The notes beneath the pieces are model-generated. The model made no database searches, was not told the origin of the DNA, and saw nothing but the letters and a program-made list of their open reading frames with translations. Made by a program: the position numbers and the translations under genes. A stretch of 64,000 nt of DNA from contig NZ_MSZX01000001.1 in assembly GCF_002021565.1 (NCBI RefSeq), positions 496,027 to 560,026 on the forward strand, read 5' to 3'. Numbering within the stretch: the stretch's first letter is position 1; each line of letters starts with the position of its first letter. Below are positions 34,289-43,801 of the stretch, in pieces. This DNA is from Paenibacillus selenitireducens (lineage in GTDB: Bacteria; Bacillota; Bacilli; Paenibacillales; Paenibacillaceae).

Positions 34289-35190
34289 GTGGGACGACCA
34301 CTACAGTTTCATGCCAACGGCACATTTCGTATTGTCCAATTCTCAGATACAGAATACATGGATGATGTTCCCGAGCTCAATGCGCGTACTACGAAGATGA
34401 TGCGAGACGTCATCCTTGCGGAGCGGCCTGACCTGGTTGTGTTTGCCGGGGATGTGATTGGAAGTTTACGATGCAAGGATCCTGAAAAGTCGTTCCGACA
34501 AGCGGTATCGACCGCGGAAGAGTTTCACGTGCCGTGGGTTGCTATTTTCGGTAACCATGACTCGGAAGCGGGAATCACCCGAGAACAGTTAATGGATATT
34601 CAATTAAGTCATACCTACTGCGTAGCAGAGCCTTCGGCACCGGATGTCAGCGGCGTAGGGAATTACGTCTTGAAGGTCTTAGGCAACGATGAGAGAACGG
34701 CTGCTGCATTATATTTTTTGGATAGTGGAAGTTATTCATTGCTTCCTCAGGTACCCGGCTATGATTGGATTCATCGAGATCAGATTGAATGGTATGCGGC
34801 ACAATCCAAGATATCCACTGCCCAGAATGGGGGCAGCCGATTCCATCTCTCGCTTTCTTCCATATTCCGTTACCGGAGTATCAAGAGGCATGGAATGCGG
34901 GCGAATGTAAAGGGGAGAAAAGGGAAGAGGTTACATGTCCTCGCGTGAATAGCGGTTTGTTTGCCGCCATGGTTGAGCAAGGGGATGTCATTGGAACTTT
35001 TGCTGGGCATGACCATGGGAATGATTACTCCGGAGATCTCCACGGAATTCAGCTCTGTTATGGACGCTCTTCCAGCTATATTCTTTGGGATACGGATATT
35101 CCCATTGGAGCCAGGGTCATTGCATTGCAGCAAGGAGCAAGAACCTTTGAGACTTGGTTGCGTTTAGATGACGGTTCGATTGTACGTTAA
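34289..35190 (+). pseudogene. Calcineurin-like metallophosphoesterase gene with a single-base frameshift
   Basis: The first frame (34289-34948) contains the metallophosphoesterase motifs VVFAGDVIG and VAIFGNHDSE, then loses family similarity after residue 180. The family continues in another frame to 35190, with PSLAFFHIPLPEY and GTFAGHDHGNDY. Joining them needs one extra G in the G5 run at 34829-34833; a sixth G gives a continuous protein of about 300 residues with all motifs in order. So the gene is either broken by a one-base deletion or affected by a sequencing error. GTG 34289 starts four bases after the fucosidase stop. Confidence 0.85.
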
Positions 35191-35225
35191 TGAATACATG
35201 GTTAAGTGAATTACAAGATTGTAGC

Positions 35226-35262
35226 AACCTTGGTCCTGTTCGTATAAGGGCCAAGGTTTTTT
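35226..35262 (+). terminator. Intrinsic terminator after the fucosidase/phosphoesterase pair
   Basis: AACCTTGGTCC (35226-35236) pairs with GGGCCAAGGTT (35248-35258), followed by a T run. Confidence 0.87.
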
Positions 35263-35356
35263 AGGCTGTACACTTGATTCTTGATTCATGAAGGAGGATA
35301 GTAGTAGCAGCGGAGTTCTTGATATATTAGAAAATTGACATCCATCGAGGGGGTTA

Positions 35357-36202
35357 ATGATCGTGGCTTTTGTTGAACATCGGCGTTATCCATCGGAATT
35401 TCAATTCGCTGCGCATTACATTGTTAGCGACTTTACGTTTTTGGCGCATTGGCACACGGAAGTGGAACTTCTGTATGTTCTAGAAGGTCATTTGACGATA
35501 GGTATCAACCAAGTGACATATGAGTTGCATGCAGGAGACATCGCCGTGATCGGGAGCGGTGACATCCATTATTATAGCGGCAGTTCTGAGAAGGCTCGAG
35601 CCATCATGGTCATCTTTCATCCGAAAATGATCGGGTATGAGCGGGGATGGAAAATTCACAATCAATTTATTTCCCCGGTAATGACGGCGAGTAGTTTTCA
35701 AGCAGATGAGCAAGAATCTATCAAACAAGCGTTTCTGCATGCGATAGAGGAATTTGAGCATCGAGGTTCCGGCTGGGAAATGTTCGCGGTCAGCGAGGTA
35801 AATAAAATATGCGCGATGTTAACCCGTATCTCAGATCAAAAGGGATCGTTACAGGAGGCATGGAACAAGCTCGCCTTACGCAATACGGAGATCATGCAGA
35901 ATGCCTTGCATTATATCGAAGAAAAATACAATGAAGATATCAATCTGGAAGATACTGCGAAAATATTAAACGTGAGTCCGTTCTACTTCTCGCGCTTGTT
36001 CAATAAAACCGTCGGCATGAACTTTCGCAGCTACATTAACCATCTTCGAATGAATAGAGCCTATTCTATGATCGTAAATACCGATCAATCGCTAAGCACG
36101 ATCGCGATGGAATGTGGATTTCAAAGTATTCGTTCGTTCAATCGGGTATTTAAGTCTGTGAAAGGGATCTCGCCTTCCTCTTTTCGTCAACACAATAGCT
36201 AG
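35357..36202 (+). CDS. AraC-family transcriptional regulator with cupin sensor domain
   Basis: A 281-residue regulator. An N-terminal AraC-type cupin (HWHTEVELLYVLEGHLTIGI, AGDIAVIGSGDIHYY) precedes the two-helix-turn-helix domain (INLEDTAKILNVSPFYFSRL, IAMECGFQSIRSFNRVFK) at the C-terminus. It binds a sugar-like effector and controls neighbouring catabolic genes if it acts like relatives. GAGGGGG at 35347-35353 precedes ATG 35357. It sits between the fucosidase pair and the ThuA/oxidoreductase pair, and is probably the local regulator of one of these. Confidence 0.9.
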   Translation: MIVAFVEHRRYPSEFQFAAHYIVSDFTFLAHWHTEVELLYVLEGHLTIGINQVTYELHAGDIAVIGSGDIHYYSGSSEKARAIMVIFHPKMIGYERGWKIHNQFISPVMTASSFQADEQESIKQAFLHAIEEFEHRGSGWEMFAVSEVNKICAMLTRISDQKGSLQEAWNKLALRNTEIMQNALHYIEEKYNEDINLEDTAKILNVSPFYFSRLFNKTVGMNFRSYINHLRMNRAYSMIVNTDQSLSTIAMECGFQSIRSFNRVFKSVKGISPSSFRQHNS

Positions 36203-36337
36203 TAATATAGAGCATTCGACTCCATGCAATTGAGCAAGTTTTGTCTATATAACAAGCAATATTTGACGAGTTTTATGATCGTGCGTTGCTATAATAAAAG
36301 TATAGGAAAGACCACTGCATGAAGGGAGTGCGAAGCG

Positions 36338-37066
36338 ATGTTACCAAAAAAAGCATTGATCGTATGGGGCGGCTGGCTCGGCCATGAGCCGCAAGAGGTT
36401 GCCGAAATATTTCGCAAGTTATTGACAGAAGAAGGATTTGATGTGGAAGTATCAAATACGTTGGAAGCTTTCGCGGACGGAGATCAACTCAAAGGGTTGG
36501 ACCTGATCGTTCCTGTCTGGACGATGGGTGAAATTTCACAAGCACTTGTAGATAACGTATCTGCTGCGGTTCAGAGCGGCGTAGGTATCGCTGGGTGTCA
36601 TGGCGGCATGTGCGACTCGTTCCGCAATAACGTCGATTGGCAGTTTATGACGGGCGGCCAATGGGTGGCGCATCCAGGAAATGACGGCGTTGAATATACG
36701 GTTCATATTAAGAACTGTTCGAGCCCACTGGTAGAAGGGATACAAGACTTCCAAGTCTCATCAGAACAATATTATATGCATGTTGATCCAGCCGTTGAAG
36801 TGTTAGCAACGACGCGATTCCCTCAGGCTGCTGGACCTCATTCCCTGAATAGGGCAGTAGATATGCCTGTCGTATGGACGAAGCGTTGGGGCGTTGGACG
36901 TGTGTTCTATAATTCGTTAGGGCATCACGCAGATATAGTAGACCAAGCCGAAGTGAAGGAAATCATGCGCCGAGGATTCCTCTGGGCCTCTGAAGGTAAG
37001 GAAGCGGCGCAGTCATCTTCATCTGATTTGGCAACCCAAAATAACGACATAGCCAATCGTGTCTAG
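36338..37066 (+). CDS. ThuA-like family protein
   Basis: The 242-residue cytosolic protein has a glutamine-amidotransferase-like fold of the ThuA family: KALIVWGGWLGHEPQEVAE at the start, GVGIAGCHGGMCDSF with the nucleophile-elbow-like Cys, and GRVFYNSLGHHADIV near the end. ThuA proteins occur in trehalose/disaccharide and glycoside utilisation clusters, often with Gfo/Idh/MocA oxidoreductases; their catalytic role is not settled. The neighbouring oxidoreductase follows after 12 bp, so the two are an operon. Confidence 0.85.
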   Translation: MLPKKALIVWGGWLGHEPQEVAEIFRKLLTEEGFDVEVSNTLEAFADGDQLKGLDLIVPVWTMGEISQALVDNVSAAVQSGVGIAGCHGGMCDSFRNNVDWQFMTGGQWVAHPGNDGVEYTVHIKNCSSPLVEGIQDFQVSSEQYYMHVDPAVEVLATTRFPQAAGPHSLNRAVDMPVVWTKRWGVGRVFYNSLGHHADIVDQAEVKEIMRRGFLWASEGKEAAQSSSSDLATQNNDIANRV

Positions 37067-37078
37067 GAGGGGAAGAGT

Positions 37079-38182
37079 ATGAATATAACACATGTAGGAA
37101 TCATTGGTTGTGGGAAGATTAGCGGCGTATACTTCGAAAACTGTAAGTTGTATCCGACGCTGGACATCGTAGCTTGCGCAGATCTTGACTTGGAGCGTGC
37201 CCGAGCGGCCGCTGACCATTACGGCATTGCCAAGGCATGCTCCGTGGAGGAGTTGTTGGCTGATCCGAGTATCGATATTGTCATTAACTTGACGATTCCG
37301 GCCGCTCATGCTGAGGTTTGCTTGAAAGCGCTTCAAGCGGGCAAACATGTATATGTTGAGAAACCTCTTGCAGTTACCCGTGAGGAAGGGCAGCACATTC
37401 TGGCTGTGGCGAACAGCAAAAGCCTGATGGTGGGAAGTGCGCCGGATACCTTCTTAGGCGGGGGAATTCAGACCTCCGTCAAGCTGATTGAAGATGGATG
37501 GATTGGCACGCCGGTAGCGGCAACAGCATTCATGATGGGACGAGGCCATGAGCATTGGCATCCCGATCCTGAATTCTATTATGCCAAGGGCGGCGGACCG
37601 ATGTTCGACATGGGACCGTACTATTTGACGGCGCTCGTTGCCATGTTAGGACCTATTCGCCAAGTCAGTGGAATGACGAAGGTGACATTTCCGGAGCGGA
37701 CGATCACGAGTGAGAAGAAATATGGGCAGACGATCCATGTCGAGACACCGACACATGTTGCGGGCCTTCTGGATTTCCACAACGGTGCCATAGGGACGAT
37801 CATTACGTCGTTCGATGTGTTTGGCGGATCGCAATTGCCGCATATTGAAGTGTACGGTAGTCAAGGTACGCTGCGGGTTCCTGACCCGAACGGGTTCGGG
37901 GGACCGGTGCTGCTGAAGCGACATGATTCGAATGATTGGATGGAGATTCCGCTCAGTCATGGCTATGCGAATAATAGCAGAGGCATCGGTGTCCTTGATA
38001 TGGCTTATGCGATACAACATGGCAGGATGAACCGAGCCAATGGGGAATTAGCTTACCATGTCCTAGAAGCGATGCATGGTTTCCACGATTCCTCCGATCA
38101 AGGCAAGCATTATGTGATGCAGAGTACGTGTGAGCGGCCGCAAGCGATGCCCGTAGGAATGATAACCGGGCAGTTGGATTAA
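37079..38182 (+). CDS. Gfo/Idh/MocA-family NAD(P)-dependent oxidoreductase
   Basis: A 367-residue dehydrogenase. The Rossmann nucleotide-binding start is [12 protein letters not shown], the family motif is [10 protein letters not shown] (with the catalytic-region EKP Lys), and the C-terminal alpha/beta domain contains [15 protein letters not shown]. Members oxidise or epimerise sugars and inositol-like polyols. It is paired with the ThuA gene. Substrate unknown, but the neighbourhood points to sugar or glycoside metabolism. A terminator follows. Confidence 0.92.
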   Translation: MNITHVGIIGCGKISGVYFENCKLYPTLDIVACADLDLERARAAADHYGIAKACSVEELLADPSIDIVINLTIPAAHAEVCLKALQAGKHVYVEKPLAVTREEGQHILAVANSKSLMVGSAPDTFLGGGIQTSVKLIEDGWIGTPVAATAFMMGRGHEHWHPDPEFYYAKGGGPMFDMGPYYLTALVAMLGPIRQVSGMTKVTFPERTITSEKKYGQTIHVETPTHVAGLLDFHNGAIGTIITSFDVFGGSQLPHIEVYGSQGTLRVPDPNGFGGPVLLKRHDSNDWMEIPLSHGYANNSRGIGVLDMAYAIQHGRMNRANGELAYHVLEAMHGFHDSSDQGKHYVMQSTCERPQAMPVGMITGQLD

Positions 38183-38197
38183 GTTCATAACAGGAAG

Positions 38198-38238
38198 AAA
38201 AAACGTTGCGACATTTTGATGTCACAGCGTTTTTTTGC
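38198..38238 (+). terminator. Intrinsic terminator after the oxidoreductase gene
   Basis: A 17-bp arm (38198-38214) pairs with 38219-38235 with one mismatch and a G-U pair, ending in a long T run. Confidence 0.85.
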
Positions 38239-38372
38239 GTTTTATTCGAACGAGGCAGCGAGAGAACAAGTCACGATCGTCATAATAAGAAGTCATCATA
38301 TTAGTAGTCGCTATATTGGCGTCCATATTAAAATTGACTTACAAACGATGCTGCACAAGAGAGGGTGAGGTC

Positions 38373-39353
38373 ATGCAAGATACAGGAACAGCACTGCGGA
38401 AGCAAGAACATATTCGCTCAGCAACACAGAAGAAACAGAGTAACTTGGTGAGGAGCTTAAAGAAGTATAAATGGTTGCTACTGATGACATTACCAGGGGT
38501 TATCTATTTATTCATTAATAACTATATCCCCATGTATGGAGTCATTCTCGCATTTAAAAACTTGAATTATGCCAAAGGACTCTGGGGAAGCGACTGGGTG
38601 GGGTTTGATAACTTTAAGTTTTTGTTCAATTCGCCTGATGCGTATCTCATAACAAGGAACACCTTCTTGTACAATATTACGTTCATTATTTTGAATTTGA
38701 TTATGGCGGTCGGTGTCGCCCTGCTTATTAATGAAATTAAGGATAAGGTCATCTCTCGATTCTATCAAAGCACGTTCTTACTGCCGCATATTATCTCGAT
38801 GGTTGTCGTCGCCTACTTGGTGTATAGCTTCCTGAACGTGGAGAGCGGCATGGTGAACCGGCTGTTGATGAAATGGTTACATATCGATGCCATTTCATGG
38901 TATAGCGAAGCCGATTACTGGCCCTACATTCTCGTCATCGTGAACGCTTGGAAGAACGTAGGGTACTTATCCATCATTTATTTCGCTTCCATTATCGGGA
39001 TCGACAAAGAGTACTATGAAGCTGCGACGATCGATGGCGCAAGTAAATGGAAACAGATGACCCGAATTACGATTCCTTTAATTGCTCCGGTGATTACGAC
39101 GATGACGTTATTAGCGGTAAGTGGGATTCTGAGATCCGATTTCGGATTATTCTATCAAGTACCGATGAATACAGGTGCACTGATCCCAACAACCAATACC
39201 ATCGATACATTTGTCTATCGTGCCATGATTCAATCTGGTGATATCGGGATGTCTTCCGCTGCAGGGATCTATCAATCTGTTGTCTGCTTTGTCTTAATCT
39301 TAGTCGCAAACGCTGCAGTTCGGAAAATTAACAAACGAGATGCTCTATTCTAG
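38373..39353 (+). CDS. Carbohydrate ABC transporter permease 1 (LplB/MalF-like)
   Basis: A 326-residue permease of the CUT1 sugar-uptake group with six membrane helices. The EAA loop is EYYEAATIDGASKWKQMTRI, followed by TIPLIAPVI. MYGVILAFKNLNYAKG is the LplB-type N-terminal region. ATG 38373 follows AGAGGGTGAGG. It is the first gene of permease-permease-binding-protein, in a layout shared by many Paenibacillus oligosaccharide transporters that use the shared MsmX-type ATPase encoded elsewhere. Confidence 0.92.
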   Translation: MQDTGTALRKQEHIRSATQKKQSNLVRSLKKYKWLLLMTLPGVIYLFINNYIPMYGVILAFKNLNYAKGLWGSDWVGFDNFKFLFNSPDAYLITRNTFLYNITFIILNLIMAVGVALLINEIKDKVISRFYQSTFLLPHIISMVVVAYLVYSFLNVESGMVNRLLMKWLHIDAISWYSEADYWPYILVIVNAWKNVGYLSIIYFASIIGIDKEYYEAATIDGASKWKQMTRITIPLIAPVITTMTLLAVSGILRSDFGLFYQVPMNTGALIPTTNTIDTFVYRAMIQSGDIGMSSAAGIYQSVVCFVLILVANAAVRKINKRDALF

Positions 39354-39367
39354 GGGGGATACGTACG

Positions 39368-40267
39368 ATGGGAACTTTTAACTTGAAAAAAAACTGGGGT
39401 CCTGCCTTGATTCATCTATTCTTCTGGGGCTTCACAATCGTATCCTTGGTACCGTTCATCTTAGTATTTATGGTCTCCATCTCGAATGAGGATTCGATTC
39501 TGCAGAACGGATATTCCTTATTTCCAAGCCAAATTAGCTTCGCTGCTTACCAATTTCTATTTAATGATTTCTCGGAAATCGCGAAAGCATATAGCGTTAC
39601 GATTATATCTACAGTCATCGGAACGATCGTTAGTCTGTTGATCACGGCATTATTTGCTTACCCGCTATCTAGAGCTGATTTGCCATTTCGGCGGACACTG
39701 TCCTTCTATATCTTCTTTACGATGTTGTTCGGCGGCGGGATGGTTCCATGGTATATGACATATGTGAACATGTTCGATATGAAAAATACGATTTTCGCGA
39801 TGATCATTCCGAACTTGTTATTAAGTGCTTTTAACGTGTTGTTGATGCGCAGCTTCTTCGCAACATCGATACCTGAATCCGTGGTAGAATCGGCAACGAT
39901 TGACGGTGCAAGTGAATTGAAGATATTTTACAAAATTGTGGTACCTCTCTCCTTGCCTATCATGGCAACCATCGGTCTATTCAACATGCTAGCGTATTGG
40001 AACGATTGGTATAATTGCATGCTGTTCATCGATAAACCGGAACTCTATAACATCCAGTATCTGATGACGAAGACCTTAACCAATATTCAATATTTGCTTA
40101 TGAAATCGAACAGTTCTGCACAGGTAGGGGAACTACTTGCGAAGATGCCGAGGGAAACGGTGCGAATGGCCTTAGCCATTATCGGTATTGCACCTTTATT
40201 ATTCGCGTACCCTTTCTTTCAAAAATATTATATCAGCGGGATTACAAGCGGAGCAGTCAAAGGTTAA
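39368..40267 (+). CDS. Carbohydrate ABC transporter permease 2 (YtcP/MalG-like)
   Basis: A 299-residue CUT1 permease with six helices and the EAA loop ESATIDGASELKIFYKI followed by VVPLSLPIMATI. It pairs with the first permease to form the membrane channel. AGGGGGGATAC precedes the start codon, and it starts 14 bp after the first permease gene stop. The binding protein gene follows after about 105 bp without a clear terminator. Confidence 0.92.
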   Translation: MGTFNLKKNWGPALIHLFFWGFTIVSLVPFILVFMVSISNEDSILQNGYSLFPSQISFAAYQFLFNDFSEIAKAYSVTIISTVIGTIVSLLITALFAYPLSRADLPFRRTLSFYIFFTMLFGGGMVPWYMTYVNMFDMKNTIFAMIIPNLLLSAFNVLLMRSFFATSIPESVVESATIDGASELKIFYKIVVPLSLPIMATIGLFNMLAYWNDWYNCMLFIDKPELYNIQYLMTKTLTNIQYLLMKSNSSAQVGELLAKMPRETVRMALAIIGIAPLLFAYPFFQKYYISGITSGAVKG

Positions 40268-40372
40268 CCCCCAATGCATGCATAGGTATCTGGAAAGGAG
40301 AGGGTGCGATTTTTCTGGCTCTAGGAAGTTGAAACTATTGTATAGTGATAATTGAGAGGAGATAAGGTATCT

Positions 40373-41899
40373 ATGAAAAAATCATTCCAGATGGTCTTGA
40401 TGATGGTGCTGTGCAGCATGATTGTTCTTGCGGGATGCGGCAGCAAGGGTGCGACAAATGAGGGCGATGCGAACAAGGATGCGGCTCCAACAACGACAAC
40501 AGGGTCCGGGTCAGACAATTCATTAGCACCTTATAAAATTACACTTGTGTATCCAGCTACAGCTCCGAAGGATCTCCAACTCGTCCAGGATGAAATGAGC
40601 AAATATTTGACGGAGAAGATCAATGCGACGATTGAATTGAAACCGATCGATTGGGCTTCATGGGATGATAAGACGAACCTGATGAAAATCTCGAATGAGC
40701 CGTTTGACCTTATGTTCACAGCAAGCTGGTTTTCGTATCCGAAAGATGTGGCGAAGGGACAGTATTTGGAGCTGGACGATCTGATGAATCAATATGGGAA
40801 AGAGATTCCCGGGGTTCTAGGCGATGATTTTATTAAAGGTTCCAGAATTGGCGGCAAACTGTATGCTTTACCGACTAAGAAAGAGTTTGGTCAAGGCTTC
40901 GGTTTCTTATTCGACAAGAAGCTCGTTGATAAATACAAGATTGACACGAATGGAATGAAATCCTTAGACGATCTCGAAGCAATTTTCACCATGATTAAAG
41001 CTAGCGAGCCAAGCATCACGCCGATTGTATCCAGTAAATTCACGAATATTTGGCAAGCATCCAATTACGATGGGATTGTAGCGAATCTCTCCATTCCTCG
41101 CGGTGCCAAAGAAATTAAAGCCATTGATACCTTGGAAGATCCTAAATACATCGATTTCTATAAACGGATGAATAAGTGGAATCAAAATGGATGGTTTGAT
41201 AAAGATGTGCTTACATCGGATGCAGACCAAGCCATGAACATGATCAAAGCGGGCAAAGCGTTCGCTGTCGCGCAATCCTTAAAACCAGGTAAAGATAAAG
41301 AAATGAGTCTTAGTTCTGGGGTAGAGGTCGTGCAAGTCGAGACAGCTGTACCGTTTACGACAACGGGTGATGCTCAAGGTGCGATGCTCGGGATTTCGCG
41401 TACCTCCAAAGATCCTGCGCGTGCGATGATGTTCCTCAATCTGTTATATACGGATGCGAAATTACTGAACATGCTGGATTGGGGGATTGAAGGGAAGCAT
41501 TACGTTAAGAAATCTGATAACGTGATTGATTTCCCAGAAGGCGTGAACGCGGATACTCAAAGTTATCCAAATCCAGGCGGTTGGATGTTCGGTAACCAAT
41601 TCAACTCCTACCTATGGTCTAATGAAGACCCGAAGAAATGGGAGCTGTTCAAGGCATTTAATGATAGTGCGGAACGCTCGATTGCTCTAGGATTTGCCTT
41701 CAATCAAGAGCCGGTCAAAGCGGAATTGGCGTCCATTGCGAACGTAGAGAAAGAATTCGACGCTACTTTAAGATCTGGAGCTGTAGATGCAGAGAAAATT
41801 ATTGCCAAATGGAAAGAAAAACGCAATGCCGCGGGTTATGAGAAAGTGAAGGCTGAAGTTGATAAACAGCTTGCGGAGTGGGCGAAGACGCAACAATAA
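40373..41899 (+). CDS. Carbohydrate ABC transporter substrate-binding lipoprotein
   Basis: A 508-residue extracellular solute-binding lipoprotein (LplA/CUT1-like). The signal ends in LAGC (MKKSFQMVLMMVLCSMIVLAGC is too long for a single quote but begins at ATG 40373). Large size, ATIELKPIDWASWDDKTNL and the PTKKEFGQGFGFLFDKKLVD segment are typical of binding proteins for oligosaccharides in Paenibacillus YtcQ/LplA sets. It feeds substrate to the two permeases upstream. Sugar specificity cannot be told. Confidence 0.9.
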   Translation: MKKSFQMVLMMVLCSMIVLAGCGSKGATNEGDANKDAAPTTTTGSGSDNSLAPYKITLVYPATAPKDLQLVQDEMSKYLTEKINATIELKPIDWASWDDKTNLMKISNEPFDLMFTASWFSYPKDVAKGQYLELDDLMNQYGKEIPGVLGDDFIKGSRIGGKLYALPTKKEFGQGFGFLFDKKLVDKYKIDTNGMKSLDDLEAIFTMIKASEPSITPIVSSKFTNIWQASNYDGIVANLSIPRGAKEIKAIDTLEDPKYIDFYKRMNKWNQNGWFDKDVLTSDADQAMNMIKAGKAFAVAQSLKPGKDKEMSLSSGVEVVQVETAVPFTTTGDAQGAMLGISRTSKDPARAMMFLNLLYTDAKLLNMLDWGIEGKHYVKKSDNVIDFPEGVNADTQSYPNPGGWMFGNQFNSYLWSNEDPKKWELFKAFNDSAERSIALGFAFNQEPVKAELASIANVEKEFDATLRSGAVDAEKIIAKWKEKRNAAGYEKVKAEVDKQLAEWAKTQQ

Positions 41900-41913
41900 A
41901 TCATTCAAATGTA

Positions 41914-41969
41914 GGAATCTTTGACGAAGGGACTTTGATCCAATAAGTTCGTTGTCAGAGATTCCTTTT
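41914..41969 (+). terminator. Probable terminator after the sugar binding-protein gene
   Basis: GGAATCT (41914-41920) pairs with AGATTCC (41959-41965), with additional pairing inward, followed by TTTTA. Confidence 0.55.
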
Positions 41970-42038
41970 ATACCATGATGTAACTATAATCATAGTAAGC
42001 TTTGAAAGATACAACGATCCGTAGGGCAGAGGTGACTT

Positions 42039-43781
42039 ATGAATATCAAAAGTTCTCTTCGATTTAAACTAATTATTGGATTTATCACCATCGCCGTGCC
42101 GTTGGTGATTTTGCTATTATATAACAACTATTACGCATCCAATACGATTAGAGAACAAGTCGCGAACTCTAACAAGAACTCCGTTATCCTCTATTCCAAT
42201 CAGATCCAGGCCGCACTGAATAAGGAAACGAATTTTCTCTATAATATAGCTTTTGAAGATCCGAATATGGCATCGCTGTCGCTCTTGCAGAATGATCCTT
42301 TTGAATATTATCTGGCGAAAGCAAGACTTCTGAATACGTTTACGAGATACCATCGATTTGATAATAGCGTTGACCTTCAGTTTGTCTATTCGGTTAAGAA
42401 ACAAGATTTATTTAACACGCCGATCAAAACGACATCCTATGAGGAATTGCAATCGATTCAATCTTCGATTCTAGGGCTATTAAAAGACATCTATCCTGAA
42501 AGCGATTACTTCCGAGAGTGGAAAGCGATCCAATATGATGATAAATATGCGCTCATCCGATTGGTCAATACGGGGGACGGTTTCTACCTTGGGGCATGGG
42601 TTCAATTGAAAAACTTAATGATTCCGTTCGATTTGATCCACCTAGGAGAAGAGGGATTCGCCTCATTTGTAAGCCGTGAAGGAGCCTTAATTACGAATAC
42701 GAAGGGCATCAAGTCCTTTCAATTAGTACCATCTCTCTGGTCACAGTCGGAAGAACCTTATCAAGTGGTTACGAACCAAGATGTGAAATATATTGCCGTG
42801 ACGAATCCAATTCAAGGTACAGACATTACATTAAGCGCGTTTATTCCGGAAAAAATGATGCTTCAGAAGTTAGATCACTTCCGGGAGTTTATTTTTCTCA
42901 TTCCGATTCTTGCGGCCATCGTCCTTATTTTTTATTTAGTCTATTTGAATGACATCATTGTGAGGCCGATGAACCATTTGATCCGCGGCATGCGCAAGAT
43001 CAAACACGGGGACTGGGAAATCCGGTTGAATAATTCAAGATCCAGAGAGTTTTCAATTATTAACGAATCGTTTAATAGCATGGCTTCGGAAATTCACGCG
43101 CTCAAAGTGAATGTATATGAGGAGCAGATCAAAGCGCATAAGGCAGAGCTCAAACATCTGCAATTGCAAATCAATCCGCATTTTCTGTTGAACTCCATTA
43201 ACATTGTCTATAATCTAGCGGAAATCAAAAATTACCACGTGATTCAGCTCATGTGTCTGAACTTGGTGAAGTATTTCCGATTCACAACGAAAACCAATCA
43301 AATGGTCGTTACGATTGCCGAAGAAATGGAGCACATGGAGAGTTACATTAAAATACAACAGCTTAGATTTCCAGATCGAGTGACCTATGGCTATGAAATT
43401 GCGAAAGAGCTGGAGACGGCGGCGATACCGCCATTATTGATCCAACCCTTTATCGAGAATGCCATCAAGCATGGATTTGATTTTTTGGATGAGCCCTTTC
43501 ATATTAATATTCGAATCATGCCGATCCCGCAGACGGATCTATGTGAAATTGTGATATCGGATAATGGAAGCGGGTTTCCCGAAGACGTATTGCTGGATAT
43601 CCAGCGGGGAACTTACCTGGAAATAAATAAAGGGGATCATCTCGGGATTTCGAATGTGCATTATCGCTTAAAACATATTTTTGGGGAGACATCGGATTTA
43701 CAGTTTGATAATCAAGTGGATTCAGGCGCGATTGTACGGATCGTGCTTCCTATAAGAACCGTAGAGCACTTCAATGGATAG
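42039..43781 (+). CDS. YesM-type sensor histidine kinase
   Basis: A 580-residue membrane kinase: one helix at 12-30, an outside sensing region to about 285, a second helix (FLIPILAAIVLIFYLVYL), HAMP linker, then the phospho-acceptor LQLQINPHFLLNSINIVYN (His_kinase family) and an ATPase domain with PFIENAIKHGF and ISDNGSGFPED. It is followed 20 bp later by its AraC-type response regulator; together they sense extracellular sugars in relatives. It lies just downstream of the transporter genes it probably controls. Confidence 0.92.
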   Translation: MNIKSSLRFKLIIGFITIAVPLVILLLYNNYYASNTIREQVANSNKNSVILYSNQIQAALNKETNFLYNIAFEDPNMASLSLLQNDPFEYYLAKARLLNTFTRYHRFDNSVDLQFVYSVKKQDLFNTPIKTTSYEELQSIQSSILGLLKDIYPESDYFREWKAIQYDDKYALIRLVNTGDGFYLGAWVQLKNLMIPFDLIHLGEEGFASFVSREGALITNTKGIKSFQLVPSLWSQSEEPYQVVTNQDVKYIAVTNPIQGTDITLSAFIPEKMMLQKLDHFREFIFLIPILAAIVLIFYLVYLNDIIVRPMNHLIRGMRKIKHGDWEIRLNNSRSREFSIINESFNSMASEIHALKVNVYEEQIKAHKAELKHLQLQINPHFLLNSINIVYNLAEIKNYHVIQLMCLNLVKYFRFTTKTNQMVVTIAEEMEHMESYIKIQQLRFPDRVTYGYEIAKELETAAIPPLLIQPFIENAIKHGFDFLDEPFHINIRIMPIPQTDLCEIVISDNGSGFPEDVLLDIQRGTYLEINKGDHLGISNVHYRLKHIFGETSDLQFDNQVDSGAIVRIVLPIRTVEHFNG

Positions 43782-43801
43782 TCATATATGGGAGGTAGAC
43801 G

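Noticed and set aside
34826-34840. Programmed frameshift in the metallophosphoesterase gene
   Set aside because: G5 is not a standard X-XXY-YYZ slippery site, and no downstream pseudoknot or stem is evident; indel or sequencing error is simpler.
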